Source: an uncultured Thermomicrobiales bacterium (GTDB lineage Bacteria > Chloroflexota > Chloroflexia > Thermomicrobiales > UBA6265). Taken from it: a stretch of DNA of 32,997 nt. The translations under genes and the position numbers were made by a program. The notes under the pieces were generated by a model, which was given only the letters and a program-made list of their open reading frames with translations, did no database searches and was not told the origin of the DNA. This document shows positions 16,059 through 23,861 of this stretch, piece after piece (the first letter of the stretch is position 1; each line of letters opens with the position of its first letter). The stretch spans positions 1 through 32,997 of the forward strand of contig CADCWI010000041.1 of NCBI GenBank assembly GCA_902806355.1. The letters run 5' to 3'.

Positions 16059-18416
16059 ATGGACAGGATCGCTCGCTTCCAGAACGCGCTGCTCCAGCCT
16101 GACGTTCCAGAGTTCCAGATTCTTGGTGTGCGACCGGAACTCGACCATGCCGGACGACCGGTAGTTGTAGCGGGCAACAACGCCATGGTTGCCAAGCTGA
16201 TCCGCCGTGATGGCAGGCACGTCGCGTTCCGGGCAGTCGACAACTCCGACATGGGTGGTGACTGGCTGCTACGGCATACCGCGCTTCAGCAAGGGTTGAA
16301 TCAGGGGATCAGGCAGTGGATCCCGGCGGGCATTCGCGTCGTCCGAGGCCGCTCGTTCGCCGATGTCGTTCACCCTGGAGACGATGTCCGAGCAGGGCGT
16401 TCCACCGCTGCGGTAGCGATGGAATGGATCGAGGGACCGACCCTCATGCACACGGTCGACCGTGCCGCCAGGGCTGGTAACGCCGCCGTGCTGCGGGCGC
16501 TCGGCAAGGCGCTGCGCGAGTGCATGGAGGGGCTCGCCGCCGAGTCGTTCGTTCATGGTGACATCACCGCGCACAATATCATTGTCCGGCCCTCTGGCAG
16601 GCTCACCGTAGTGGACTTCGATACCGCAACCTGGCCGGGTTCGCCGCTTGGTCCGGGAGGAACAGGAGCACCCGGATATCGACATCCGACTGCCACGCTT
16701 CCCGGAAGCCAACGTGATGAGTTCGCGACGCTCGTTCTCCTGACGTCCCTCGCGGTGCTGGCCGATGAACCGGATCTGCGCCGGTCTTTCGGCGACCCGG
16801 TCTCGGCGCCGGATGGTGTCCTGATCTTTTCACCCTGGGATCTTCAGGACCTCCAAGCGTCACCCGCATATGCCGACATATCTGCCCGCGTGAGCGGAGA
16901 AACCGCCGAACTGATGCAACGGTTGGCACAGGCATGCCAGAGCACTGCGGACAACCTGCCGGGCGTGCTTGACGGCACGTTGCGTGTTGCTGTCTCGCCG
17001 GTGTCTCAACAGCCGGAGCCTTCGTTCGAAAAGACCTGGCATCTCGATTCGGCGCTCGAGCGCATTCGTTCCAGATACGGACCCGCGACGCTCGACGGTG
17101 CCCCTGCTGGTGCGAGCGTCTCCAAGAAACGAGATGGCGAGACGTTGTCACGCTCAGGTGCGGGAGGCTGGCCCGAGGTGGTCAGTCCGGATGTCTCCGG
17201 GAGCGGTCTCTGGCGACCGGGTAACGAGGACGATCGCATTCGACTGGTGAAGGCCATCGAGCGAGATGACGAAAACGAGGTGGCGTGGCTATGGGCGCGC
17301 CTTGCATCTGATCCTTTCGCGGTGATGCATGCGGGCCGTGTAGAGGATGTGCTTGCCCGGGGGTACCACCGCCGGATCGACCATGAGGTGAACCGTGGGC
17401 ATGACGACCAGGTGATCGCACTTGCGGAGGAAGCGTCGGAGCGGAACCTTCCGCTACCCAGGACTGCCCGTGTCGCCGTTCGTTCCGCACGGGAGCGACG
17501 AGATGTGCGGGCCGAGCTCGAGCGAGCCTTGCGGGAGGATGATACGGAGGCGCTTGCTGATCTTGCGGTCTCCGGAAGGCTGGTCGTGCTCGGTGATGCC
17601 GACCGGATTTCCCTGCAACGGGTGCTGCGAGCCATCGAGCGGCCCATCCTGGATCGGGCACTCGCCACCGACGATGACCGGATCATCATGCACGCGTACG
17701 ATCCAGCGCTGTTCGACGGCGATCTTTCCCTTGGCAGGGAGGAGCGCGAGCGGATCGAACTCGCAAGCACGCGTCAGGCCTGGGTGGATGCGGTCCGAAC
17801 GGCGCTCAAGCAGCGGCGAACGCACGAGTTGTTCGACCTCTTCACTTCTCCGCCCCAGGGAGGGGCCGAGCGTCTCGGTCTCGCCGAGCGGCGCCGGATC
17901 CGGCGGGAGATCGAGCGACGTCGAGCTCTCGACGATCTGGCACAAGCCGTCAAGGGGGAGGACGATGAGGCGATCATCGTTGCCTTGAACAAGGTCGAAC
18001 GCGTCGGCGCGCGAATCACTGACCGCTTCACCTGGGGCGCGATTCAGCGCGTGGTGGAACGTGTTTCGGTGATCGAGGAGCTCAGCGATGTGATCGAGCA
18101 GCGTCCGTTGGATTACGTGCGCCTGGCACAACTCCTCTCCGTGGTGCGATCGCTTGGCCTGACTGGTGATCCGAGATTGCAGGGCGACGTTTCGGTCGAT
18201 GCCCTGCAGCGGCATGTAGTGCGCTTTGCGCATGTTCGGCGACTGCGGGCGGCGCTTCAGCGTGACAACGATATCGCGATCGTGGTGGCGGCGATTCCCG
18301 ATCCGTACGATGCGCTCGATGAGCTCACCGAAGAGGAGCGGGATCGCGTCGCCGCCGCGATCATCGCCCGTCGAGCAGTGGATCGGCACTTCGTCGATGC
18401 CCGAGTCGCGAGCTGA
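16059..18416 (+). CDS. Kinase-fold protein with eight C-terminal helical repeats
   Basis: 785 aa. Residues about 15-290 form a protein-kinase-like domain. The catalytic loop is VHGDITAHNI (His166, Asp168, Asn173), the metal-binding motif is DFD (Asp186) and APGYRHP follows. The VAIK lysine is replaced: the matching strand reads HVAFRAV with Arg58, and no glycine-rich loop is evident, so it may be an atypical kinase or a pseudokinase. After a disordered linker (about 330-390), residues about 393-780 contain eight repeats of about 46 residues, each a helix like LxxALxxDDxxII followed by RxRIxxAxxRxxxxx. There is no TM. GAGGGAG precedes the ATG. Divergence from the two-gene membrane operon suggests joint function. 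It converges with the oxidoreductase gene. The substrate is unknown. Confidence 0.85.
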   Translation: MDRIARFQNALLQPDVPEFQILGVRPELDHAGRPVVVAGNNAMVAKLIRRDGRHVAFRAVDNSDMGGDWLLRHTALQQGLNQGIRQWIPAGIRVVRGRSFADVVHPGDDVRAGRSTAAVAMEWIEGPTLMHTVDRAARAGNAAVLRALGKALRECMEGLAAESFVHGDITAHNIIVRPSGRLTVVDFDTATWPGSPLGPGGTGAPGYRHPTATLPGSQRDEFATLVLLTSLAVLADEPDLRRSFGDPVSAPDGVLIFSPWDLQDLQASPAYADISARVSGETAELMQRLAQACQSTADNLPGVLDGTLRVAVSPVSQQPEPSFEKTWHLDSALERIRSRYGPATLDGAPAGASVSKKRDGETLSRSGAGGWPEVVSPDVSGSGLWRPGNEDDRIRLVKAIERDDENEVAWLWARLASDPFAVMHAGRVEDVLARGYHRRIDHEVNRGHDDQVIALAEEASERNLPLPRTARVAVRSARERRDVRAELERALREDDTEALADLAVSGRLVVLGDADRISLQRVLRAIERPILDRALATDDDRIIMHAYDPALFDGDLSLGREERERIELASTRQAWVDAVRTALKQRRTHELFDLFTSPPQGGAERLGLAERRRIRREIERRRALDDLAQAVKGEDDEAIIVALNKVERVGARITDRFTWGAIQRVVERVSVIEELSDVIEQRPLDYVRLAQLLSVVRSLGLTGDPRLQGDVSVDALQRHVVRFAHVRRLRAALQRDNDIAIVVAAIPDPYDALDELTEEERDRVAAAIIARRAVDRHFVDARVAS

Positions 18417-18456
18417 CCGCCACCGGAATCCGGATTGCAACCGGAGACCAGAGGCG

Positions 18457-18478
18457 GCCAGCCAACGGTCAGGCTGGC
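18457..18478. terminator. Hairpin between convergent genes
   Basis: GCCAGCC (18457-18463) and GGCTGGC (18472-18478) form a perfect 7-bp stem with an 8-nt loop. It lies 40 nt after the kinase-repeat stop and overlaps the end of the oxidoreductase gene. There is no T-tract, so its terminator role is inferred from position. Confidence 0.4.
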
Positions 18479-19638
18479 GGCGGAACCGGCTTCTCCCATG
18501 TGCCGGACGCGTTGCTGCGCTCGACGGCGTCCAGCACCGCCTGGCAGCGGAAGCCGTCTTCAAATGTCGGAGCCGGGTTCACGCCGCTCTTGATCCCGTC
18601 GAGCACATCCTTGACGGCGTGAATATGCGAGTGCTCCCATCCGATGATGTGCCCGCTTGGCCACCAGTTGCCGGTGTAGGGATGCACCGATTCGGTCACG
18701 TTGATCGTCCGGAATCCCTGCAATCCAGCGTCGTCATCGTTCAGGTAGACGCCAAGCTCGTTCATCCGCTCAAGGTTGAACGCGACCGACCCCTTGGAGC
18801 CGTTGATCTCGAAGCTGTTGAAGTTCCTCCGTCCACTGGCCATGCGGGACGCTTCGAAGGTCCCCGTCGTTCCGCCCTCGAAGCGGGCGAGAAACGTGGT
18901 CGAGTCGTCGACGGTGACCTCGCCCATCTCGTCGCCTGATTGCCAGCTAAGACCGGCGCCGCCAGAACCAGCGACCTCAACCGGTCGCTGCTTGATGAAG
19001 GTGTCGAGCGTACCCACGACCTCTGTCACTGGCCCGATCAGGAACTGGGACAGGTCCAGGATGTGCGCGCCGATGTCTCCGAGCGCCCCGGAGCCGGCGA
19101 GCTCCTTCTTGAGGCGCCAGGCCAGCGGGATCGTGGGATCGACGAGCCAGTCCTGCAGATAGACGGCTCGCCAATGGCGTATTTCGCCGAGCGCGCCAGC
19201 ATCGATGAGCTGCTTGGCGAACATGACCGCCGGCACGCGCCGGTAGTTGAAATTGACTACCACGATCGTCCCGGCCCGCTTCGCCGCGGCCAGCATGTCC
19301 GACGCTTCGTCGAGTGTGTTGGCCAGCGGTTTTTCACAAAGGACGTGCTTGCCCGCGTCGAGCGCGGCGACCACGACATCGCGGTGCGTATATCCAGGGG
19401 TCGACACGTCGATAAGGCCGATGTCATCGCGCTTCATGAGGGTGTGATAGTCCGTCTCGATCGATTCCCAGCCAAGCGTCTTCGCCGCTTTGGTAACCGC
19501 TTCCTCGTTCCGTCCGCAGATCGCGCGCATCCGCGGCTGTGGGTCCACATCGAAGAAATGGGACACCTGCCGGTAGGCGTTGGAATGGGCACGCCCCATG
19601 AACTTGTATCCGACGAGTCCGACACCGATCTCGCTCAT
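18469..19638 (-). CDS. Gfo/Idh/MocA family NAD(P)-dependent oxidoreductase
   Basis: 389 aa. The Rossmann domain starts GVGLVGYKFMGRAHSNAY (a GxxGxxGxAH-type motif), with STPGYTHRDVVVAALDAGKHVLCEKPLANT containing the family EKP motif. The catalytic-domain GDIGAHILDL carries the conserved His. Members oxidise or interconvert sugars and cyclitols such as myo-inositol, glucosides and amino sugars; the exact substrate cannot be read here. The start ATG 19638 is chosen for its GAAAGGA site 8 nt upstream and because homology begins at once; an in-frame extension to 19692 lacks both. It is probably co-regulated with the TIM-barrel isomerase on the same strand. That pairing is typical of inositol- or polyol-like catabolism (inference). 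A 160-bp repeat element separates the two. Confidence 0.92.
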   Translation of the reverse strand: MSEIGVGLVGYKFMGRAHSNAYRQVSHFFDVDPQPRMRAICGRNEEAVTKAAKTLGWESIETDYHTLMKRDDIGLIDVSTPGYTHRDVVVAALDAGKHVLCEKPLANTLDEASDMLAAAKRAGTIVVVNFNYRRVPAVMFAKQLIDAGALGEIRHWRAVYLQDWLVDPTIPLAWRLKKELAGSGALGDIGAHILDLSQFLIGPVTEVVGTLDTFIKQRPVEVAGSGGAGLSWQSGDEMGEVTVDDSTTFLARFEGGTTGTFEASRMASGRRNFNSFEINGSKGSVAFNLERMNELGVYLNDDDAGLQGFRTINVTESVHPYTGNWWPSGHIIGWEHSHIHAVKDVLDGIKSGVNPAPTFEDGFRCQAVLDAVERSNASGTWEKPVPPPA

Positions 19639-19715
19639 AATGTGTCCTTTCGAAGTATGTTCATGGCCGATGGTCAGTCGGTATCCACGCATTCAGTTCG
19701 CGGCCATCTGAGACC

Positions 19716-19875
19716 GTCCCTCTGAGCGTAGCGAAGGGCCGCATCCGCTCGATGGCTGTGCCATCGCCTGTGAAGAGTCCGCACGCGAAGCGCAGTTACC
19801 TCAGATGGGTCCTTGCATATCCAGACCTGCCAGACCGGCTTCGCCGGGTGATCTTTCGCTATCGCTCAGGATGAC
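19716..19875. repeat. REP/MITE-like inverted-repeat element
   Basis: The ends are imperfect inverted repeats of about 25 bp. The left end (19716-19740) has GTC then CTGAGCGTAGCGAAG at 19722-19736. The right end (19851-19875) reads CTTTCGCTATCGCTCAG then GATGAC, whose complement is GTCATC then CTGAGCGATAGCGAAAG. Inside is a further perfect hairpin, CGATGGC (19750-19756) with GCCATCG (19760-19766). CTGAGCG-AGCGAAG cores are, from memory, a common dispersed repeat in several phyla. No open frame is present. It fills most of the 256-bp gap between two same-strand genes. Confidence 0.6.
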
Positions 19876-19894
19876 AAGCGCTGGCAGCTGCGCA

Positions 19895-20857
19895 TCAGAC
19901 CCACCAGGCCTCGCCGGGTGATTCGCGGATGACCGTGTCCTTGAGGAAGTCCACGGCCTTGGTGAAACCTTCGTTGATGCTCATCAGCGAGTCCTCGTGC
20001 TCGATCGAAAGGGCACCGTCATACCCGGCAAGTCGCAGCTCGGAGACAAGTGACCGCCAGAATTCCGGCCCGTGACCGTAGCCGACGGTCCGGAAGATCC
20101 ACGAACGATTGACTTCATCGGTGTATGGCTTGGTATCAAGGACACCGTTGCGGTTGATGTTTGGCTTGTCTAGCCAGGTGTCCTTCATGTGAACGTGGTA
20201 GATCGCATCCTTGAGCTCACGGACGCAGACGAGCGGATCCATTCCCTGCCAGAACAGGTGGGAGGGATCGAAGTTGACTCCAAGGGCCTCGCCGCCGATC
20301 TCCCGAAGTTTCCAGAACGATTCGGTGTGGTAGCCGAGGAAGCCGGGATGCAGCTCGATCGCGACCCGGACGTTATGGTCTGCCGCGAACTTGCCGGCTT
20401 CCGACCAGTAGGGAGTGGCGACTTCCTTCCACTGCCACTCCAGGATTTCGAGGAAATCGGTGGGCCACGGGCATGTCACCCAGTTCGGATATTTCGCGTT
20501 CTCGGAATCACCCGGACAGCCGGAGAACGTGATCACATTCCGGACGCCGATCTGGTTCGCGAGCGTGACGGTCTTTCGGAACGCGTCATCGTCGGCGCGG
20601 GCGGCTTCCTTGTTGGGATGCAGCGGATTGCCGTGGCAGGAGAGCGCACTGATCTCGAGCCCCCGGCTGGTGATCGCATCCATGAACGTCTTCTGGCCTG
20701 CGCTGTTGTCGACCAGCTCGTCGACGTTGCAGTGGCTGTTTCCGGGCGCGCCACCCGTTCCGATCTCGACGGCCTCGACGCCGGCCTGCTGAATGTAATC
20801 GAGAGCCTCCTCGAAGGGGCGATCGGCGAAAAGCACCGTGAACACTCCGACTTTCAT
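19895..20857 (-). CDS. Sugar phosphate isomerase/epimerase (TIM barrel)
   Basis: 320 aa of the AP-endonuclease-2-like xylose-isomerase superfamily. Metal-site motifs are visible in barrel order: AIELHPGFLGYH, VNFDPSHLFWQGMDP, IYHVHMKDTW and ALSIEHED, supplying Glu, Asp/His, His and Glu ligands. Relatives include IolE, hydroxypyruvate isomerase and tagatose/psicose 3-epimerases; the substrate cannot be chosen from sequence. No signal peptide is present. The start ATG 20857 (MKVGVFTVLFADRP) has AAAGGA 8 nt upstream, and an ORF extension to 20875 has none. It is the first gene of the minus-strand pair with the Gfo/Idh/MocA enzyme and has a good promoter at 20903-20931. Such isomerase and dehydrogenase pairs commonly act together on polyols or keto-sugars. 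Confidence 0.92.
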   Translation of the reverse strand: MKVGVFTVLFADRPFEEALDYIQQAGVEAVEIGTGGAPGNSHCNVDELVDNSAGQKTFMDAITSRGLEISALSCHGNPLHPNKEAARADDDAFRKTVTLANQIGVRNVITFSGCPGDSENAKYPNWVTCPWPTDFLEILEWQWKEVATPYWSEAGKFAADHNVRVAIELHPGFLGYHTESFWKLREIGGEALGVNFDPSHLFWQGMDPLVCVRELKDAIYHVHMKDTWLDKPNINRNGVLDTKPYTDEVNRSWIFRTVGYGHGPEFWRSLVSELRLAGYDGALSIEHEDSLMSINEGFTKAVDFLKDTVIRESPGEAWWV

Positions 20858-20902
20858 TGGGCATCCTTTCGTCACATCGTCGAATGTCTCGGCTATCGCC
20901 GC

Positions 20903-20931
20903 ATGATACCGACCGGTTTGCGGAAGGGCAA
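20903..20931 (-). promoter_or_regulatory. Promoter of the isomerase/oxidoreductase genes
   Basis: Read on the minus strand this is TTGCCC (20926-20931), a 17-bp spacer, then TATCAT (20903-20908). The predicted start near 20896 leaves a leader of about 38 nt with the AAAGGA site. Confidence 0.55.
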
Positions 20932-21236
20932 CGCAATCGATCGCGGCGCATGCGGGTCATGTGCCGGGAAGCAGGAGTGGAACGTTCCCTGATTGCGCCG
21001 GCGGAGCCGGGGTGGTGTCGTCATGGACGGGCGGACCGTCCGCCTCCTGATCGTGTGCACGGCCACCGGAGTGAGCGGTCGGGAGAGTATCATGAGCGTC
21101 ATCGGGGTGACGGTCACTTGCGTACGTTCGATCCTGAAACGTCCCGGTGGCTACGCACCTTTTCGGCTGATCCGCTTGCATCCGCGCTCCGCCAACCCTG
21201 AGGCCGGCACCACATGCAGCTCAGCATCATCCCGGC
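20932..21236. other. Intergenic stretch with two palindromes
   Basis: No gene is visible between the minus-strand promoter and the Ser/Thr kinase gene. Two perfect palindromes occur: GGAACGTTCC at 20979-20988 and GGCGGACCGTCCGCC at 21030-21044. Either could be an operator. TATCAT at 21088-21093 could be a -10 for the kinase gene, but no -35 matches it. Confidence 0.35.
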
Positions 21237-22787
21237 ATGACGATGTCCGCTTCTCGCACGATCGTCGCTGGTCGCTACGAAGTCGATCTGGGTCACCCCC
21301 TGGGAACCGGTGGCATGGCCACGGTCTACCGGGGGCGGGATCTGCGCGCGCGGCGAACGGTGGCGATCAAGATGCTGCGTCCCGAGTATCAATCCGATCC
21401 GGAGTCACGACGGCGGTTCCGCCAGGAAGCTCGCCTGATGGCGTTTGTCTCGCATCCGAACCTGGTTACGGTCTACGACCTGCACGAAGAATCCACCGGT
21501 TCGTGGGTCGTGATGGAATATGTTCCCGGTGAGAACCTCAAGAAGTTGATCGAGCGACACGGACCCCTGCCGCCGGAGGAGGTATTGCCCCTTTTGGAAC
21601 AGATCTCGGGAGCACTAAGTCATCTCCATGGCCGCAATCTCGTGCATCTCGACATCAAGCCACAGAATCTGATCGTAACGCCGGATGCCAGCGTCAAGCT
21701 CATTGATTTCGGTCTTGCCCAACCGCCGGGTCCGCGGCAGGAGATGGTGGGCGGAACGGCGTTTGGAACCGTGGCGTACCTGGCTCCGGAGCAGGCCAGC
21801 GGCGAGCCGGTCGATGCCGCGACCGATGTCTATGCACTGGGGTGTGTCGTCTACGAGCTGTTGACCGGTCAGCCACCGTTCCGGGCTCCGGAAGGACCTG
21901 AGCACAAGCGCCAGCTGATCCAGGCCCATCTCGAGCAGTTGCCTGTAGCGCCATCGACGGTGAGGTCGGAACTGGGACTGCCATCGTGGGTCGACGACGT
22001 GCTTGGATGGGCGCTCGCGAAATCCCGGCGGGATCGGTATCACGACGTCGCGACGTTCGCCCGCATGTTTCGGTTAGGCATCGAAGGGGAGGTGCTTCCC
22101 GAGTCGCAGCGCACCAGCGCACTGCCGGCTTCCGCCCCGTCGACGGGGCAGACGACCTGGCGCGCTCCCCGGATCGTGCTCCGGCGCAGGCCGGTTGAGA
22201 AGTACGACGACGATAACTTGGCGGATGACGCTGATGAGGCGCAGGCTGGTCCACCGAGGCGACCCATCCGCGCCGCCTGGCGAATGGGCGGTCGCGTGGC
22301 ACGACGCACGCTACCGATCCGCGGCGCGCTCTGGCGGTTGGTGCTCATCTTCGCGCTCGGCAACGCGCTGCTCGGCATCGTCCTGATAGTCCGGGACGGT
22401 CCGGCCGCGCTGGTCGAGCGGTTTCTTTCCGTTGCCCCTGGTGCGACTACGGAGGTTACTGTCGACAGCCTGAACCTTCGAACGGGCCCGGGAGTCGATT
22501 ACGACGTGGTCCAGGCCCTCGAATCGGGAGACGATGTTGACGTCACGGGCCTGTCAGAGTCAGCTGACGGTGAGCGCTGGTGGCCAGTCGAAGTGCAGAC
22601 CGAGGCCGGAGTCGTCCGGGGTTGGGTGTGGGGCGAAGGGTTGCGGCCGAACGAATGGACCGGACGCCTGTCGTGGATGCAGGGAATCGTGGAGCGCGGG
22701 CAGCGCATCCGGGATGATGTGCAGGACATGCTGGGAGATCTGCGCACCGTCGGGCCGCTGGGACATGTGCTGCGCCCGTGGTCGTGA
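21237..22787 (+). CDS. Transmembrane Ser/Thr protein kinase with SH3b domain
   Basis: 516 aa, PknB-like. The kinase domain (about residues 13-275) is complete: glycine loop LGTGGMATVY, VAIK Lys45, alpha-C Glu64, catalytic loop HLDIKPQN (Asp139), DFG (157-159) and APEQ. The usual HRD is HLD, so this is a non-RD kinase. A basic/acidic linker precedes one TM helix (about 368-388, LVLIFALGNALLGIVLIV). The extracytoplasmic part has a bacterial SH3 domain (about 402-470, SLNLRTGPGVDYDVVQAL) like those that bind cell wall or peptides. The topology is kinase inside, SH3b outside, suggesting envelope sensing. ATG 21237 or 21243 may be the start; neither has a clear ribosome-binding site. Downstream lie a small membrane protein and a two-component system on the same strand. 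Confidence 0.94.
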   Translation: MTMSASRTIVAGRYEVDLGHPLGTGGMATVYRGRDLRARRTVAIKMLRPEYQSDPESRRRFRQEARLMAFVSHPNLVTVYDLHEESTGSWVVMEYVPGENLKKLIERHGPLPPEEVLPLLEQISGALSHLHGRNLVHLDIKPQNLIVTPDASVKLIDFGLAQPPGPRQEMVGGTAFGTVAYLAPEQASGEPVDAATDVYALGCVVYELLTGQPPFRAPEGPEHKRQLIQAHLEQLPVAPSTVRSELGLPSWVDDVLGWALAKSRRDRYHDVATFARMFRLGIEGEVLPESQRTSALPASAPSTGQTTWRAPRIVLRRRPVEKYDDDNLADDADEAQAGPPRRPIRAAWRMGGRVARRTLPIRGALWRLVLIFALGNALLGIVLIVRDGPAALVERFLSVAPGATTEVTVDSLNLRTGPGVDYDVVQALESGDDVDVTGLSESADGERWWPVEVQTEAGVVRGWVWGEGLRPNEWTGRLSWMQGIVERGQRIRDDVQDMLGDLRTVGPLGHVLRPWS

Positions 22788-22876
22788 CACTTTCACAACA
22801 CCTTGTCAGCAAATCGTGATCGCTTGTCGGAAGGGCCACAACAATCGATGCCCATACTCATGAGTGTCAGGGATGC

Positions 22877-22895
22877 GGAAGGAACGATTCCTTCC
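22877..22895 (+). promoter_or_regulatory. Inverted repeat before the small membrane protein
   Basis: GGAAGGAA (22877-22884) and TTCCTTCC (22888-22895) form an 8-bp stem with a 3-nt loop. A competing pairing is GGAACG (22881-22886) with CGTTCC (22899-22904). It ends 14 nt before the AAAGGAG ribosome-binding site, so it may be an operator or a leader RNA switch. No clear promoter is visible in this 133-bp gap. Confidence 0.35.
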
Positions 22896-22920
22896 AGGCG
22901 TTCCGCAAAGGAGAGACACC

Positions 22921-23103
22921 ATGATAACCGTACTTGCGATCGTGCTCTTGATCATCGTCGGCGCACTGTTCGTGATGATGGCCGTTACGCCGATGGTCGC
23001 TGAAGCGGCACGACGGAGTGCACCGACACCAAAGTCGCTCGTCTCGCTGGAGCGGCCGGTGCCCGCCTCCTCGCGGCGGGATAATCATCAGCACGCTGCG
23101 TAG
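22921..23103 (+). CDS. Small single-TM membrane protein, 60 aa
   Basis: The ATG at 22921 follows a near-perfect AAAGGAGAG site, which supports this start over an upstream in-frame ATG at 22864. Residues 2-24 form one strong TM helix (VLAIVLLIIVGALFVMMAV). A 35-residue tail with Arg, Lys and Pro then ends NHQHAA. I recognise no family. It precedes the response regulator by 50 nt and is probably co-transcribed with the two-component system. Small membrane proteins in this position often modulate sensor kinases, but nothing in the sequence proves it. Confidence 0.72.
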   Translation: MITVLAIVLLIIVGALFVMMAVTPMVAEAARRSAPTPKSLVSLERPVPASSRRDNHQHAA

Positions 23104-23153
23104 CTTCGACACTGTGATGTTCGAATTCGAAGACTTCGATCCGGAAGGTGCAT

Positions 23154-23861
23154 GTGGCTTCGATCCTGCTCGTTGAAGATGAACGCGAACTCGCATCCCT
23201 CATCAAGCGGGAGCTGGAGCTGGTCGGGCACACCGTCCACGCGGTGTTCGATGGGCCGTCGGCTGTCGAGGCCGCGAACCGGCAGGTGCCTGACCTGATC
23301 GTGCTCGATGTGATGCTGCCAGGATTCGACGGTCTGGAAGTCACCAGGCGCATCAGGAGCACGCAGGCGACACCGATTCTGATGCTCACCGCGAGGTCGA
23401 TGGAGATCGACAAGGTCGTCGGGCTCGAGCTCGGAGCGGACGATTACCTGACCAAGCCCTTTTCGATGCGGGAGCTTCAGGCACGGATAGCCGCCATCCT
23501 GCGCCGGATCGAGCTGATCAAGGCACAGTCGCAACCCAGGACCGTTGTCGAGCGCCTCGATTTCCCCGATCTCTCGATCGACGTTGCCGGGCATGGGGTC
23601 AGGAGCCAGGGCCAGCCGGTGCAGCTCACCGCCACGGAATTCGCGTTGCTGCATTTGCTGGCCAGCAATCCGGGGCGCGTCTTCAGCCGGGAATTCCTTC
23701 TCGAAGAGGTGTGGGGCGACGATGTGGCGGTGTTCGATCGCACGATCGACAGTCACATCCAGCGTCTTCGAAAGAAGCTCGGCGGGACCGACTCCCCGGG
23801 TGACCTGATCGAAACGGTCTGGGGGGTCGGCTACCGTTTTGCCGCCCGACGGTCACCGTGA
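23154..23861 (+). CDS. OmpR/PhoB-type response regulator
   Basis: About 235 aa. The receiver domain begins ASILLVEDERELASLIKREL (acidic Glu/Asp pair), with LIVLDVMLPGFDGLEV (phospho-acceptor Asp), the LTAR switch residue and DYLTKPFSMREL (conserved Lys). The C-terminal winged helix is LTATEFALLHLLASNPG through DRTIDSHIQRLRKKLGG, the OmpR DNA-binding fold. The start is probably GTG 23154 because GGAAGG lies at 23143-23148; GTG 23148 in the same frame would overlap that site. The stop overlaps the GTG start of the sensor kinase (GTGA), so the pair is translationally coupled and very likely cognate. Target genes cannot be deduced. Confidence 0.95.
   Translation: MASILLVEDERELASLIKRELELVGHTVHAVFDGPSAVEAANRQVPDLIVLDVMLPGFDGLEVTRRIRSTQATPILMLTARSMEIDKVVGLELGADDYLTKPFSMRELQARIAAILRRIELIKAQSQPRTVVERLDFPDLSIDVAGHGVRSQGQPVQLTATEFALLHLLASNPGRVFSREFLLEEVWGDDVAVFDRTIDSHIQRLRKKLGGTDSPGDLIETVWGVGYRFAARRSP

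Noticed and set aside
19836..19923. Repeated CGCCGGGTGAT at 19842-19852 and 19912-19922, possibly showing that the isomerase gene's 3' end derives from the repeat element
   Set aside because: The match is only about 11 bp, and the encoded ESPGEAWWV tail looks like a normal family C-terminus. Coincidence is the simpler reading.
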